From Nymphaea colorata (Eukaryota > Streptophyta > Magnoliopsida > Nymphaeales > Nymphaeaceae), in assembly GCF_008831285.2 (NCBI RefSeq), contig NC_045151.1, positions 6,711,682 to 6,775,681 on the forward strand: a DNA stretch of 64,000 nt. The letters are read 5' to 3'. The notes beneath the pieces were generated by a model. That model was given only the letters and a program-made list of their open reading frames with translations, had not been told where the DNA came from and searched no databases. Below are positions 22,682-32,426 of this stretch, one piece after another (position 1 is the first letter of the stretch; each line of letters begins with the position of its first letter). The position numbers and the translations under genes are program-made.

Positions 22682-22795
22682 ATGGCCGAAAACAGTAAAT
22701 CTAAAGGTTCTACTGAATACAAGATGGCTGGAAATTCCTTTTCTTATAGAACCACGATCAAGCTTAATGGTTCAAATTATGAAATATGGTCTAGG
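22682..22795 (+). pseudogene. copia B gag, N-terminal part
   Basis: Starts MAENSKSKGSTEYKMAG and continues to KLNGSNYEIWSRV, the conserved N-terminal gag motif of this copia type. Copia A is inserted in the next codon; the frame resumes at 27959. Confidence 0.85.
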
Positions 22796-22800
22796 GTGTT
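22796..22800. repeat. copia A target duplication, left (GTGTT)
   Basis: Repeated at 27954-27958. Confidence 0.95.
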
Positions 22801-22967
22801 TGTTAAGATGTGTTTATATTCTGTTTTAGGTTTAAGAGGGTACTTTTGTAATAACATTTCCTTTAAATGGTTCTCTTGTATCTTCTCACTCTCCTCTAGT
22901 CTATATAAAGAGGAGTTAGGGCAGATTTCGATGTTAATCAAAACATAATCCTTTCTAAGATTTATCA
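22801..22967 (+). repeat. 5' LTR of copia A (167 bp)
   Basis: Starts TGTTAAGATGTG, ends AGATTTATCA. A TATA box (TATATAAA) lies at 22902-22909. Confidence 0.97.
22902..22909 (+). promoter_or_regulatory. TATA box of copia A LTR
   Basis: TATATAAA in the context gtctatataaagagg; the 3' LTR has the same box. Confidence 0.7.
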
Positions 22968-22979
22968 TGGTATCAGAGC
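22968..22979 (+). other. primer binding site of copia A
   Basis: TGGTATCAGAGC immediately after the LTR. Confidence 0.95.
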
Positions 22980-23557
22980 TCCAGCCGCCTCCTCCTCCTC
23001 AGCGCGTCGTCGCCGATTGAGCGGCGCCACCCGCCGCCTGACCGGTGTCAGCTGCCATCTCCGCCCGCCGCTGCCATCTCCGCCCGTCGCTGCCATTCCG
23101 CCCGCCGCTGTCTGCACTCGTCTCCCGCCGCTGTCTGAGCTCGTCTCCGCCGCTCGCCTGCGCTCGTCTCCCGCCGCTCGCCTGTGCTCGTCTCGCAGAG
23201 TCGCCGTCTCTGCCTGCACTCACCTCCCGCAGCGTCGTCTGCGCTCGTCTCGCAGAGTCGCCCGCCGCCGCCGTGTCCTTTTTTTTTTTCTTCACTGCTG
23301 CTCCACCGCTGCTCTGCACGCTGATCTTCTTCTCAGCATCTTCGCTGTCGTCTCTGGTATCTCTCTCTTCGTTCTTCTTCGTCGGCTTGTGTCTGATCAG
23401 TGTTGTCAGCTCTGTTGTTGCCTCTTCCAGCCGATCAGACTTATGGATTACTTCGTGCGTTTGACTGCATATTGCTTGATGATCAGCATGTGATTGTATT
23501 TTTTTTTTTGCCTGCACTTCCTATTCCGTGGCTCGATTTCCTCCTTTGTGTTGAAAG
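22980..23557 (+). other. copia A leader, GC-rich
   Basis: An untranslated leader of about 578 bp. Its first 300 bp are strongly GC-rich with repeated gccgctg, ctcgtctcc and gcagagtcgcc words. Long open frames on both strands here are a by-product of this composition, not genes. Confidence 0.7.
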
Positions 23558-26275
23558 ATGTCTGAAATTAGCAGTGGAGCTAATACCTCTTCCTTTGTAT
23601 CGTCGGGAGAGATGAAGAGTTCCCCATTTTCCAGCATTATCACCAAAATGGATGGGGGTAATTACGAGATGTGGGCCATGCAAGTAAAAAGAACCTTGAT
23701 CGCTCATGAGAAGGAACATCTCATATTGGAGCCCGAGCCCGTACAGAAGGTAGGAAAATATACTACTTGGTTTAAAGATAATTCGTTGGTTATGGTATGG
23801 ATTGTTGGTACTCTTTCTCAAGACATTGCAAATGAAGTCTTGCATAAGGAAAGTGCAAAGGATATGTGGGATTCCCTTGCAGCCACCTATTCACAAGCAA
23901 GGAATGAAACAAGAATTATGCAGCTTCATCATGATATTCATCAGATGCGACAAGATGGTCGACCTCTTCATACTTATTATTCTAGTCTCAAGTCCATGTT
24001 TGAGAGACTAAATAGCTACTTTCCTGCATGTAAGTGTGAACAACAAAAGGCATATAGAGATATGCTTATGGTAGGGGTATTTCTCTCTGGATTAGACTCT
24101 GTTTATGAATCAACAAAGAATCAGATGCTTACTAGTCCCTCGATTCCTCCTATTGATGAGGCTTATAGTAGGCTAAGCAGAATTCCAATCCCTGCGTCGA
24201 CTGTTCTTGATACCACTTCTGCTATGCTTGCTACTCGTGGCAGAGGTGGGTCCCTCTTTGCCAGAGGACGAGGATGCCGTGGTCGTGGCAATACGACTTC
24301 ACGCCCAGTATGTCAGTTTTGTCATCGCATTGGTCACACTGTGGACAAGTGTTGGCAGAAACATGGTCGTCCAGCTGTTGCAAATCAGACTGTATTTACT
24401 GATTCTCTAGAGCAGCCTAAGACTCAGCATACTGTCTCCTCCAGTGAGTTACGTGTAGATGATATTATCTCTCAGTTGAGAAACTTGATTGGAGATAGAA
24501 CTCAACAAGCTCCTGATCCGACCACCTCTACTATCACTACTGCTGCCAGTGCGTCTTCATCTGGTATGTATTCTGACTATACTCCTGCTACTGACACTAC
24601 AGATTGGCTCATTGATTCGGGTGCATCGACACATCTCTGTGGAGACAAGGCACAGTTTACTTCTTATGTCCCTACTCCACCTGGTCGCTCGGTTATTCTA
24701 GCAGATGGAAAATATTCTCCAGTTGTTGGACATGGAGAGGTCCAACTTACTTCATCATTGCCGTTGCAACATGTTCTTCATGCACCAGAATTCCCACATA
24801 GCCTATTGTCTATTAGTCAGATTACCAGAGCTTTAAACTGTCGTGCGATATTTGACTCCTCTTCTCTTGTGTTTCAGGATATACTGACGGGCAGGGTGAT
24901 TGGCAGTGGCCGTGAACAGGGAGGTCTTTACAGGCTAATGCATCCCTTTCCCTTTGCTGGGTCTACCTCTTCAGGGTCATTCTCATCCTCGGCTTATACT
25001 TGGCATTTACGTTTTGGACATCTACCGTTTCAGAAACTGCTGCATGTTCTTCCTCAGCTGTCTCCTAAGTCTTCTTTTCAATGTGAGTCTTGTCAGTTGG
25101 GCAAACACCATCGGTCATCATTTCCTCCGTGGCCCAGTAGAAGTAGCCATTCTGTATTTGAGTTACTTCATTTTGATGTTTGGGGCCCGAGTCGTACACC
25201 TGATCTTCAAGGTCATCGGTATTATCTTGTTGCTGTCGATGACCACAGTCGTGTTAGTTGGGTTTTTCTTATGAAGAATAAATCTGAAGTGGGTCATGTA
25301 ATCAAAAATTTTATCAATGAAATTCTGACTCAGTTTGATACTTGTGTCAAAATTGTGCGCTCTGACAATGCTCTTGAGTTCTGTGCTTCCTCTTTAGAAC
25401 AATTTTTCAGGGATAAGGGTATCATCCACCAAACCTCTTGTGCCTATACCTCCCAACAAAATGGGGTTGCTGAAAGGAAACACCGTCATATTCTTGATGT
25501 TGCCAGAACCATTATCATACATAGCCATGTTCCCCATTCTTACTGGGGAGATGCTGTTCTCACAGCATGCTATCTTATTAATCGTATGCCGTCATCTGTG
25601 TTGGGAGACCTTATTCCTATCTCTGTCCTCTTTCCTGACAGAGACTTGTTTTTTGTTCCACCTCGTGTTTTTGGATGTGTTGCCTTTGTTCAGTTGTTTG
25701 GTCCTGGGCGAGATAAGTTGTCTCCTCGGGCCATCAAAACGATCTTTGTTGGTTATTCCCGCACTCAAAAGGGATATCGATGTTATGATCCTTCTACTCG
25801 TCGGTATTATGTGAGTGCTGATGTTACATTCTTTGAGTCAACCTCTTTCTTCTCCCCAAATGGAACTCAATTAAGGGCGCCTGAATTGAATGATGAAGTC
25901 CATCTTCCTCTACCTCTCATGAGTTGTCCAAAACCAGTTGATTCACGTTTTGGGGCTGTCTACCAATGTCGTACTAAACCTGTTGCGCCTGCTCACTGTG
26001 CACCTGTGCCTTCACCCAGCACGCCCAAGGTAATTCCTGACACAAACTCTGCTGACAATTCTTTATGTAATGATGACATAGGAGAATATCACGAGCATGT
26101 TCATGCTCCTAATGAACTTGATATGCCCATTGCTCAAAGGAAAGGCAAACGTAGTTGCACTTTGCATCCTATCTCAGGTCATTTATCCATGGATACTCAC
26201 TCCTATGTACCGACAGTTTGTCAAGGGGCTGTCGGCTATTGCTCTTCCACAGACTCCCATGGATGCTCTCTCTGA
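23558..26275 (+). CDS. copia A Gag-protease-integrase polyprotein
   Basis: 905 residues. Gag domain at about 25-215 (MDGGNYEMWAMQVKRTLI, MWDSLAATYSQARNE), zinc knuckle at about 249 (CQFCHRIGHTVDKC), aspartic protease at about 350 (DWLIDSGASTHLCG), integrase zinc module (WHLRFGHL, then CESCQLGKH), integrase core with all three acids (HFDVWGPSR, VRSDNALEF, NGVAERKHR) and the GYSRTQKGYRCYD region. The frame runs past the linker QRKGKRSC and stops at 26273-26275 instead of entering reverse transcriptase. The rest of pol is in the +1 frame. Gag forms the particle and integrase inserts the cDNA. Confidence 0.93.
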   Translation: MSEISSGANTSSFVSSGEMKSSPFSSIITKMDGGNYEMWAMQVKRTLIAHEKEHLILEPEPVQKVGKYTTWFKDNSLVMVWIVGTLSQDIANEVLHKESAKDMWDSLAATYSQARNETRIMQLHHDIHQMRQDGRPLHTYYSSLKSMFERLNSYFPACKCEQQKAYRDMLMVGVFLSGLDSVYESTKNQMLTSPSIPPIDEAYSRLSRIPIPASTVLDTTSAMLATRGRGGSLFARGRGCRGRGNTTSRPVCQFCHRIGHTVDKCWQKHGRPAVANQTVFTDSLEQPKTQHTVSSSELRVDDIISQLRNLIGDRTQQAPDPTTSTITTAASASSSGMYSDYTPATDTTDWLIDSGASTHLCGDKAQFTSYVPTPPGRSVILADGKYSPVVGHGEVQLTSSLPLQHVLHAPEFPHSLLSISQITRALNCRAIFDSSSLVFQDILTGRVIGSGREQGGLYRLMHPFPFAGSTSSGSFSSSAYTWHLRFGHLPFQKLLHVLPQLSPKSSFQCESCQLGKHHRSSFPPWPSRSSHSVFELLHFDVWGPSRTPDLQGHRYYLVAVDDHSRVSWVFLMKNKSEVGHVIKNFINEILTQFDTCVKIVRSDNALEFCASSLEQFFRDKGIIHQTSCAYTSQQNGVAERKHRHILDVARTIIIHSHVPHSYWGDAVLTACYLINRMPSSVLGDLIPISVLFPDRDLFFVPPRVFGCVAFVQLFGPGRDKLSPRAIKTIFVGYSRTQKGYRCYDPSTRRYYVSADVTFFESTSFFSPNGTQLRAPELNDEVHLPLPLMSCPKPVDSRFGAVYQCRTKPVAPAHCAPVPSPSTPKVIPDTNSADNSLCNDDIGEYHEHVHAPNELDMPIAQRKGKRSCTLHPISGHLSMDTHSYVPTVCQGAVGYCSSTDSHGCSL

Positions 26276-27779
26276 TCCAAAATGGGCCGCAGCTATGCAA
26301 GAAGAGATGGATGCTCTTCAGTCTAGAGGCACCTGGACACTTGTTACTCCTTCAGCTGATGCAGCCATTGTTGGTTGCAGATGGGTCTTTACTATCAAAT
26401 ACAGAGCGGATGGCAGCATTGACAGATATAAGGCTCGTCTGGTTGCTAAAGGCTATACCCAAACTTATGGGGTTGATTATTATGATACCTTCTCTCCTGT
26501 GGCACGACATGCTTCTTTACGGATTCTCCTTGCTGTGGCTGTCAACAAGAATTGGTCTCTATCACAGCTTGATGTCAAAAATGCCTTTCTCTATGGTGAC
26601 TTACATGAAGAAGTGTATATGCAGCAACCACCAGGGTTTGTTGCTGAGGGGGAATGTCAGAAAGTGTGCAGATTGCGAAAGGCGATTTATGGTCTGAAAC
26701 AGAGTCCTCGAGCTTGGTTTCAGAAATTGTCAGAGAATATTGAGAATGAGGGCTTCAGACGTTCTTCGGCAGATCATTCCCTCTTTGTCAAGAAGACTTC
26801 TACAGGTACAGTGATAGTTCTTGTCTATGTTGATGATATCATTGTTACAGGGGATGATGATCAGGGGATTTCCAACATCAAGGATGTCCTTGGACAACAC
26901 TTTGTCACCAAGGACCTTGGTGAACTACGTTATTTCCTCGGTATTGAGTTTGCCAGAAATCGAAAGGGCCTTATCATGTGCCAGAGGAAATACGTTACTG
27001 ATGTTTTGCAAGAGACAGGGATGCTGGGGTGTCGACCTGCATCCATGCCTATGGATATCAATACCCGCTTGTATGATGATGATACTGAAGATGTTGATGC
27101 GAGACAGTATAGAGGGATTGTTGGGAAGCTCCTATACATCACTGTTACTCGACCTGACATTGCCTATGCTGTTAGCAGAGTGAGTCAATTTATGGATAAG
27201 CCCAAGAAAGTTCATTGGGATGCTACTATGATGATTCTTAGGTATCTAAAGAATTCACCAGGAACGGGACTCTTCTTTCAGAATGGTACCTCACTCACTA
27301 TATCTGTGTATGTTGATGCCGACTATGCGGGATGCCCCTCGGACAGAAAATCCACCACTGGATTTTGTGTGTTTATTGGATCCAACTTGGTTACATGGAA
27401 GAGTAAGAAGCAAACAGTGGTTGCCAGATCAAGTGCAGAATCTGAGTATAGAGCTATGGCTCAGGCTACTGCTGAAGTTATGTGGGTTAGATCCCTGATG
27501 TTGGATCTTACTGTCGAAGTGCCTCTTCCTATGCAATTGTTATGTGATAACAAAGCTGCACTGTTTATTGCTAATAATCCAGCTTTTCATGAAAGAACCA
27601 AGCATGTTGAAGTAGATTGTCACTATACCAGAGACATGATTCAAAAGGGGTTTGTAAGTACCTCACACATTTCAACTACAGGGCAAACGGCTGATATCTT
27701 TACTAAGGCTCTTGCAAGGGGACCATTCCAAAGTTGCTGTTCCAAGTTGAGCCTATTTGACATATACGCTCCAACTTGA
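26207..27779 (+). CDS. copia A reverse transcriptase-RNase H
   Basis: The open frame extends from 26097 to the TGA at 27777-27779, but recognisable pol sequence begins near 26207 (PMYRQFVKGLS). Reverse transcriptase motifs are GCRWVFTIKY, LVAKGYTQTYG, LDVKNAFLYGDL, AIYGLKQSPRAW and the catalytic YVDDIIVTG. RNase H has VDADYAGCPSDRKSTTG, ARSSAESEYRAMA, LLCDNKAALFIANNP and ADIFTKAL. It has no start of its own in the right place, so expression would require a frame shift from the upstream polyprotein; otherwise this half is silent. Confidence 0.92.
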
Positions 27780-27786
27780 GGGGGAG
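27778..27786 (+). other. polypurine tract of copia A
   Basis: GAGGGGGAG directly before the 3' LTR, overlapping the stop codon. It primes plus-strand DNA synthesis. Confidence 0.9.
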
Positions 27787-27953
27787 TGTTAAGATGTGTT
27801 TATATTCTGTTTTAGGTTTAAGAGGGTACTTTTGTAATAACATTTCCTTTAGATGGTTCTCTTGTATCTTCTCACTCTCCTCTAGTCTATATAAAGAGGA
27901 GTTAGGGCAGATTTCGATGTTAATCAAAACATAATCCTTTCTAAGATTTATCA
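27787..27953 (+). repeat. 3' LTR of copia A (167 bp)
   Basis: Identical to the 5' LTR except for one transition. Confidence 0.97.
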
Positions 27954-27958
27954 GTGTT

Positions 27959-28869
27959 CATAATGTCTGTGGCTGGTCATAAGAAGAAGTATGTTCTTGA
28001 GTAGGATGACCCTACTGAGAAAAAAGGAAAATATGCTGCGTGGGATGAAGACAATTATAACAGTGTGGAGTGTCATATAGCTCCAACCATTGCATATTAT
28101 ACCAAAGCCAAAGATATATGGTCTTTCTTGAGGAAGACATACTCTCATGCTACTAATGTCATTAAGATTCTACAATTGGAAGAGAGTTATGCAACCATAG
28201 ATATTTTGCTATATTGACTGTTGCATATGAACGGTTAAAAGCTCTTCGTCCAACTTACCAGCACTGCTATGCATCACACTTTGAAACTGGTATGGTAGCT
28301 AAGTTCTCATATGGGTTATCTTCAAAGTACTCTGTGGCAAAGTCTCAAATCCTCACAGGCAGAGATCTTCCCGACTTAGCAGACACATATAATAGGTTGA
28401 GTCATCTCGCAATCACTCTTTCTCAGCCTATGCATGATCCACCGGTCTTTGCACTTGTGATATCTGGTAGACATGGTCATAGTCCCTATGTTGGAGCTAG
28501 AGGATGTGGTGCAGGCCGCGGTGTAGGACGCGACAGGTTTCAATGCACTTTTTGTGGCAAACTGGGTCATCTAGAGGATCGCTGTTGGGACAAACATCTT
28601 CATCTCCATTCTATTGGTCCCTCTGGATGTGGTGGAGGTAAAATCGCTGCAGGCAAAGGTCCTTCTTCATCCCAAGCAGCCCATTCCAAGGCGACAATAT
28701 CTATGGTTGAGTCTTCTACCGATCCTCTTATATCCTTGTCATATTCCTTTAACTTAAGTAAGGATGAATATGATCTGGTTCTTGCTCAGAGGTCGACTTC
28801 TACATCTGCCAATGCTACTGTAATAGACTCTACCTTCTCTGTTGGTGCTCCTACGATGATCCATGTATG
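27959..28869 (+). pseudogene. copia B gag, C-terminal part
   Basis: Continues gag after copia A: FIMSVAGHKKKYVLE, then a TAG where Gln is expected, KGKYAAWDEDNYNS, KDIWSFLRKTYSHA. A frameshift near 28210 leads into an open stretch (28214-28870) with GRDLPDLADTYNRLSHLA and the zinc knuckle CTFCGKLGHLEDRC. Confidence 0.85.
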
Positions 28870-30040
28870 ATGTGGATGATAGACTCTGGCGCTTCTAGGC
28901 ACTGCTGTAATCAGCCACAACATTTTTTATCATTAATCAGATTCTCTACACCACAACATGTCAAACTGGCTTGTGGTAAACTGTCCTCTATTTTGGGCAG
29001 CGTTGGTATCTACTTCCCACACTTAGGCACTATTACACATATGCTGTATGCTCCTCAGTTTCCTGTTAACTAGTTATTTGTTAAGCAGCTGACTATTGAC
29101 TTACAGTGTAGAGTCATTTTTTACCCTTGTTCTTGTTCTTTTCAGGACTTACTAACTGGGAAGATGATTGGTGGCGGCCATGAGCGTGAGGGTCTCTATT
29201 TCCTGTCCGTCCCATTAGATGTTGTTGCATCTTCATTTCCCTCGAAGACTTCTCATTTCCAGTGGCATCTCAAACTGGGTCATCCATCAGTACCCAAACT
29301 TCGTCGCATGTTTCCAGACATTTCTACATCAGAGTCCTTCTTATGTGATGTTTGCTAGTTAGGCAAGCATACACAAAGCAGCTTTTCTTTGAGTCAGAGT
29401 CCATCTAATCAAAGTCCGTTTGATCTCCTTCATGTGGATGTGTGGGGTCCTAGTCGGGTTCCTTTTCGATCATGTTTCCGATATTATCTTGTTTTAGTTG
29501 ATGATTTTACTAGAGTTAGTTGGGTATTCTTGTCAAGGGAAAGATCTGAAGTCACATTTATTCTTCAGAAATTTGTCAAGGAAATCAAAACTCAGTTTGG
29601 TTTCATTGTCAGGGAAAGATCTAAAGTCATATTTATTCTTTAGAAATTTGTCACGAAAATAAAAACTCAGTTTGGTTTCATTGTCAAAAATATTCGCACT
29701 GATAATGCTCTTGAATTCAAATCTTCCATTCTACTTCAGTTTTATGCCAACCATGGAATTCGACCTCAATATACTTGTCCACACACGTCCCAACAAAATG
29801 GTGTAGCTGAATGCAAATGTCGGCAACTCCTAAATGTGGCTCGCACCCTCATGTTGCATTGTAACATGCCTGCTTATTTTTGGGGTGATGCTATTCTTAC
29901 TGCATGCTATCTCATTAACAGATTACCCTCTTCATTCATCCAAGAATGTATTCCCATTCAAATTTTATATCCAGATCGAGCATTATTTCATTTACCTCCC
30001 AAACTATTGGATGCACTTGCTTTGCTCTCGTCCTAGGCCC
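28864..30040 (+). pseudogene. copia B protease and integrase, broken
   Basis: The protease motif MIDSGASRHCC lies at about 28877. The integrase zinc module is WHLKLGHPS followed by CDVC and a stop. The core has HVDVWGPSR, an in-frame 75-bp duplication, IRTDNALEF and NGVAECKCR, so the catalytic acids survive. Stops occur near 29071, 29356, 29641 and 30034. Confidence 0.85.
29536..29685 (+). repeat. 75-bp in-frame tandem duplication in copia B integrase
   Basis: Copies at 29536-29610 and 29611-29685, both starting agggaaagatct and ending ttggtttcattgtc. The second has acquired several changes including a stop (cag to tag). Confidence 0.95.
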
Positions 30041-31835
30041 AAACAAAAATAAACTTGCTGCCCAAGCTATCAAATATGTATTTATTGACTACTCAACCAA
30101 TCAAAAAAGATATAAGTGCTTTGATCCCCAAATCAAGAAAGACATTATCAATGCGGATGTTACATTCTTTGAGTCTTGTCCTTATTTTCCCCCTTTGAAT
30201 CTTTCTCCATCTGAGATGCCTGTACTTATTCCTCTTCCTATTCCACTAGTGTCACTCGAGTCAATCCCTCCATCTCAACCTATGTTACGTGAACATTTCT
30301 TTGATCCTCCATTAGTTTACACTCGTCGTTTCGGTCCCTCTATCAACCACCCACCACCGTCTTCTCAAGAGGTAAGCTCCATTGAGATGACTGACTCAGG
30401 TTTAAATGATGACCACTTTGCATAGTGCAGATGATCTCCCTATTGCCATTCGCAAGGGCAAGCGACAATGCACACTACATGATTTCTAATTCTGTCTCTA
30501 CTGGCTATATGAGTGCAAGCTTGGTGCAGTTTGATCGAGCTCTGTCTAGTCACATTATCTCATCTTCTTACCATCAAGCCCTGTTAGATTTACGATGGAG
30601 GCAAGCCATGCAGGAGGAAATGGATGCTTTTGTCTCTCGGAACACTTGGGACTTGGTGGATCCACTGGTGCATTGTGATGTGGTTGGCTCAAGATAGGTG
30701 TTCACCATCAAGTATCATTTTGATGGTTCAATTGAACGGTTCAAGTCACGTCTTGTCGCTAAAGGATATACATAGGCTTATGGCGTTGACTTCTTTGAGA
30801 CTTTTGGGCACTATTCGACTGATTATATCTCTTGCTGTCCAGTGAGAGTGGCCTCTATTTCAGCTGGATGTGAAAAATGCTTTCTTGTATAGGGAAAGTA
30901 ATCAAGAGATAGCTCAGACAAAAGAGTTTCTGCAGAAACACTTTGTCACAAAAGGCCTTGGTCAACTTTGTTATTTTCTTGGTATTTAAGTGGTCCGTAG
31001 TAGTAAAGGAATTGTAGTGTCTCAAATAAAATATGCTCTTGATCTTCTGCAGGAAACAAATTTATTGGTGGCTAAACCTGCCACACGTCCCATGAATCCC
31101 CACATCCATATACATGATGATGAATCAGAGCCTTTTGACTCTAGATCTTACAAATCTCTGATAGGAAAACTGCTATATTTGACGGTCACTCACCCCGATA
31201 TTAGCTTTGCGGTGAATAAGTTAAGTCAATTCATGGAAAAACTCCGGAAGGTTCATTGGGACGCTGCTCTAATGATTGTCAAATACTTGAAATCTGCCCC
31301 GGGAAAGAGGCTATGGTTCAAAAAGGGAGAAGGTGTTGACATCGAAGCGTATAGTGATGTTGATTATGCAGGGGTCTGTATATGACAAGAAGTCTACTAC
31401 ATGATTTTGTGTCTTTGTGAGAGCTAATGTTATTTCTTGGAGGAGCAAGAAGCAGAATGTGGTAGTTCGATCTAGTGCTGAGTCGGAATATAGGGCCATG
31501 GCTCAAATTGCGGCTGACATGTCATAGGTCAGATCAGTGCTTCTAGAGTTGGGTGTTTCAGTGAATCTCTCAACGAAGATGTATTGTAACAACAAGGCAA
31601 CAACCTATATTGCAAACAATCCTGTCTTCCATGGGAGGACGAAATACATTGAAGTGGATTGCCACTATGTTCGAGATTTAGTTCAAGAATGAATTATTAG
31701 CATTTAGCACTATTCATGTCTCGTCAGAAGATCAGACAGCTGATATCTTCACCAAGGCTCTTCCCATAGGCGATTTCTTGAGAGGTTGTAATAAGTTGAG
31801 CATGCTTGATATATATGCTCCAGCTTGAGGAAGAG
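30041..31835 (+). pseudogene. copia B reverse transcriptase-RNase H, internally deleted
   Basis: The reverse transcriptase start is recognisable (QAMQEEMDAFVSRNTW, then GSR-stop-VFTIKY with TAG replacing Trp at 30695-30697, and LVAKGYT-stop). After LDVKNAFLY near 30890 the sequence jumps to QTKEFLQKHFVTKGLG, so roughly 100 codons including the catalytic YVDD motif are deleted. RNase H follows (31000-31830) with stops and small indels. Confidence 0.85.
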
Positions 31836-32376
31836 TGTTAAAGAGTGTTCTGCAATATTAGAAAGTTAGAGAGGAGGTCTTTAAATATTTTCTTATACTT
31901 GTTGGACTGTTTTTGTAACTTTTGTATCCCCAGCCCTAATCTCTTTTAACTTGAGATCAGTGCTTCTAGAGTTGGGTGTTTTAGTGAATCTCCCAACGAA
32001 GATGTATTGTGACAACAAGGCAACAACCTATATTGCAAACAATCCTGTCTTCCATGAGAGGACGAAATACATTGAAGTAGATTGCCACTATGTTCAAGAT
32101 CTAGTTCAAGAAGGAATTATTAGCACTATTCATGTCTCGTCAGAAGATCAGACAACTGATATCTTCACCAAGGCTCTTCCCATAGGCGATTTCTTGAGAG
32201 GTTGTAATAAGCTGAGCATGCTTGATATATATGCTCCAGCTTGAGGGAGAGTGTTAAAGAGTGTTCTGCAATATTAGAAAGTTAGAGAGGAGGTCTTTAA
32301 ATATTTTCTTATACTTGTTGGACTGTTTCTGTAACTTTTGTATCCCCAGCCCTAATCTCTTTTAACTTGAGATTAG
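31531..32376 (+). repeat. 423-bp tandem duplication, RNase H end plus part of LTR
   Basis: Copy 1 is 31531-31953 and copy 2 starts at 31954; both begin agatcagtgcttctagag. Each covers the RNase H C-terminus, the polypurine tract and the first ~120 bp of the LTR, so a partial LTR (31836-31957) sits ahead of the true 3' LTR. Copy 1 has a 7-bp insertion and a stop near 31690; copy 2 is cleaner. Confidence 0.9.
31951..32244 (+). pseudogene. copia B RNase H C-terminus, second copy
   Basis: A 97-codon open stretch with MYCDNKATTYIANNP, FHERTKYIEVDCHY, DQTTDIFTKAL and LSMLDIYAPA, made by the duplication. It is a fragment without its own promoter or start. Confidence 0.85.
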
Positions 32377-32426
32377 GGTTATGTTAATGATCATTCTTTT
32401 TGGGCTCTCTCTCTCTCATCGTAACA
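32252..32426 (+). repeat. 3' LTR of copia B (175 bp)
   Basis: TGTTAAAGAGTG to CATCGTAACA, followed by the CTTTG duplication at 32427-32431. Confidence 0.95.

Larger units (their letters stand above)
22801..27953 (+). mobile_element. Ty1/copia element A, full length and young
   Basis: A 5153-bp element with 167-bp LTRs that differ at one site (aaatgg against agatgg), intact primer site and polypurine tract, and all pol domains with catalytic motifs present. The only coding lesion I see is a frame change at about 26192-26206 between integrase and reverse transcriptase. It sits in the gag gene of copia B. Confidence 0.97.
21713..32426 (+). mobile_element. Ty1/copia element B, full length, degenerate, split by copia A
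   Basis: LTR to LTR span of 10714 bp, of which 5158 are copia A plus its duplicated target, leaving about 5.56 kb. It has both LTRs, a primer site, gag, protease, integrase, partial reverse transcriptase and RNase H, with many stops and frameshifts. The two LTRs differ at about seven positions plus one indel in 175, so it is clearly older than the element nested in it. Confidence 0.95.

Noticed and set aside
22999-23517. Long open frames on both strands in 22.98-23.6 kb
   Set aside because: They lie in the GC-rich leader of copia A; low-complexity Ala/Arg/Ser composition and mutual overlap show they are composition artefacts.
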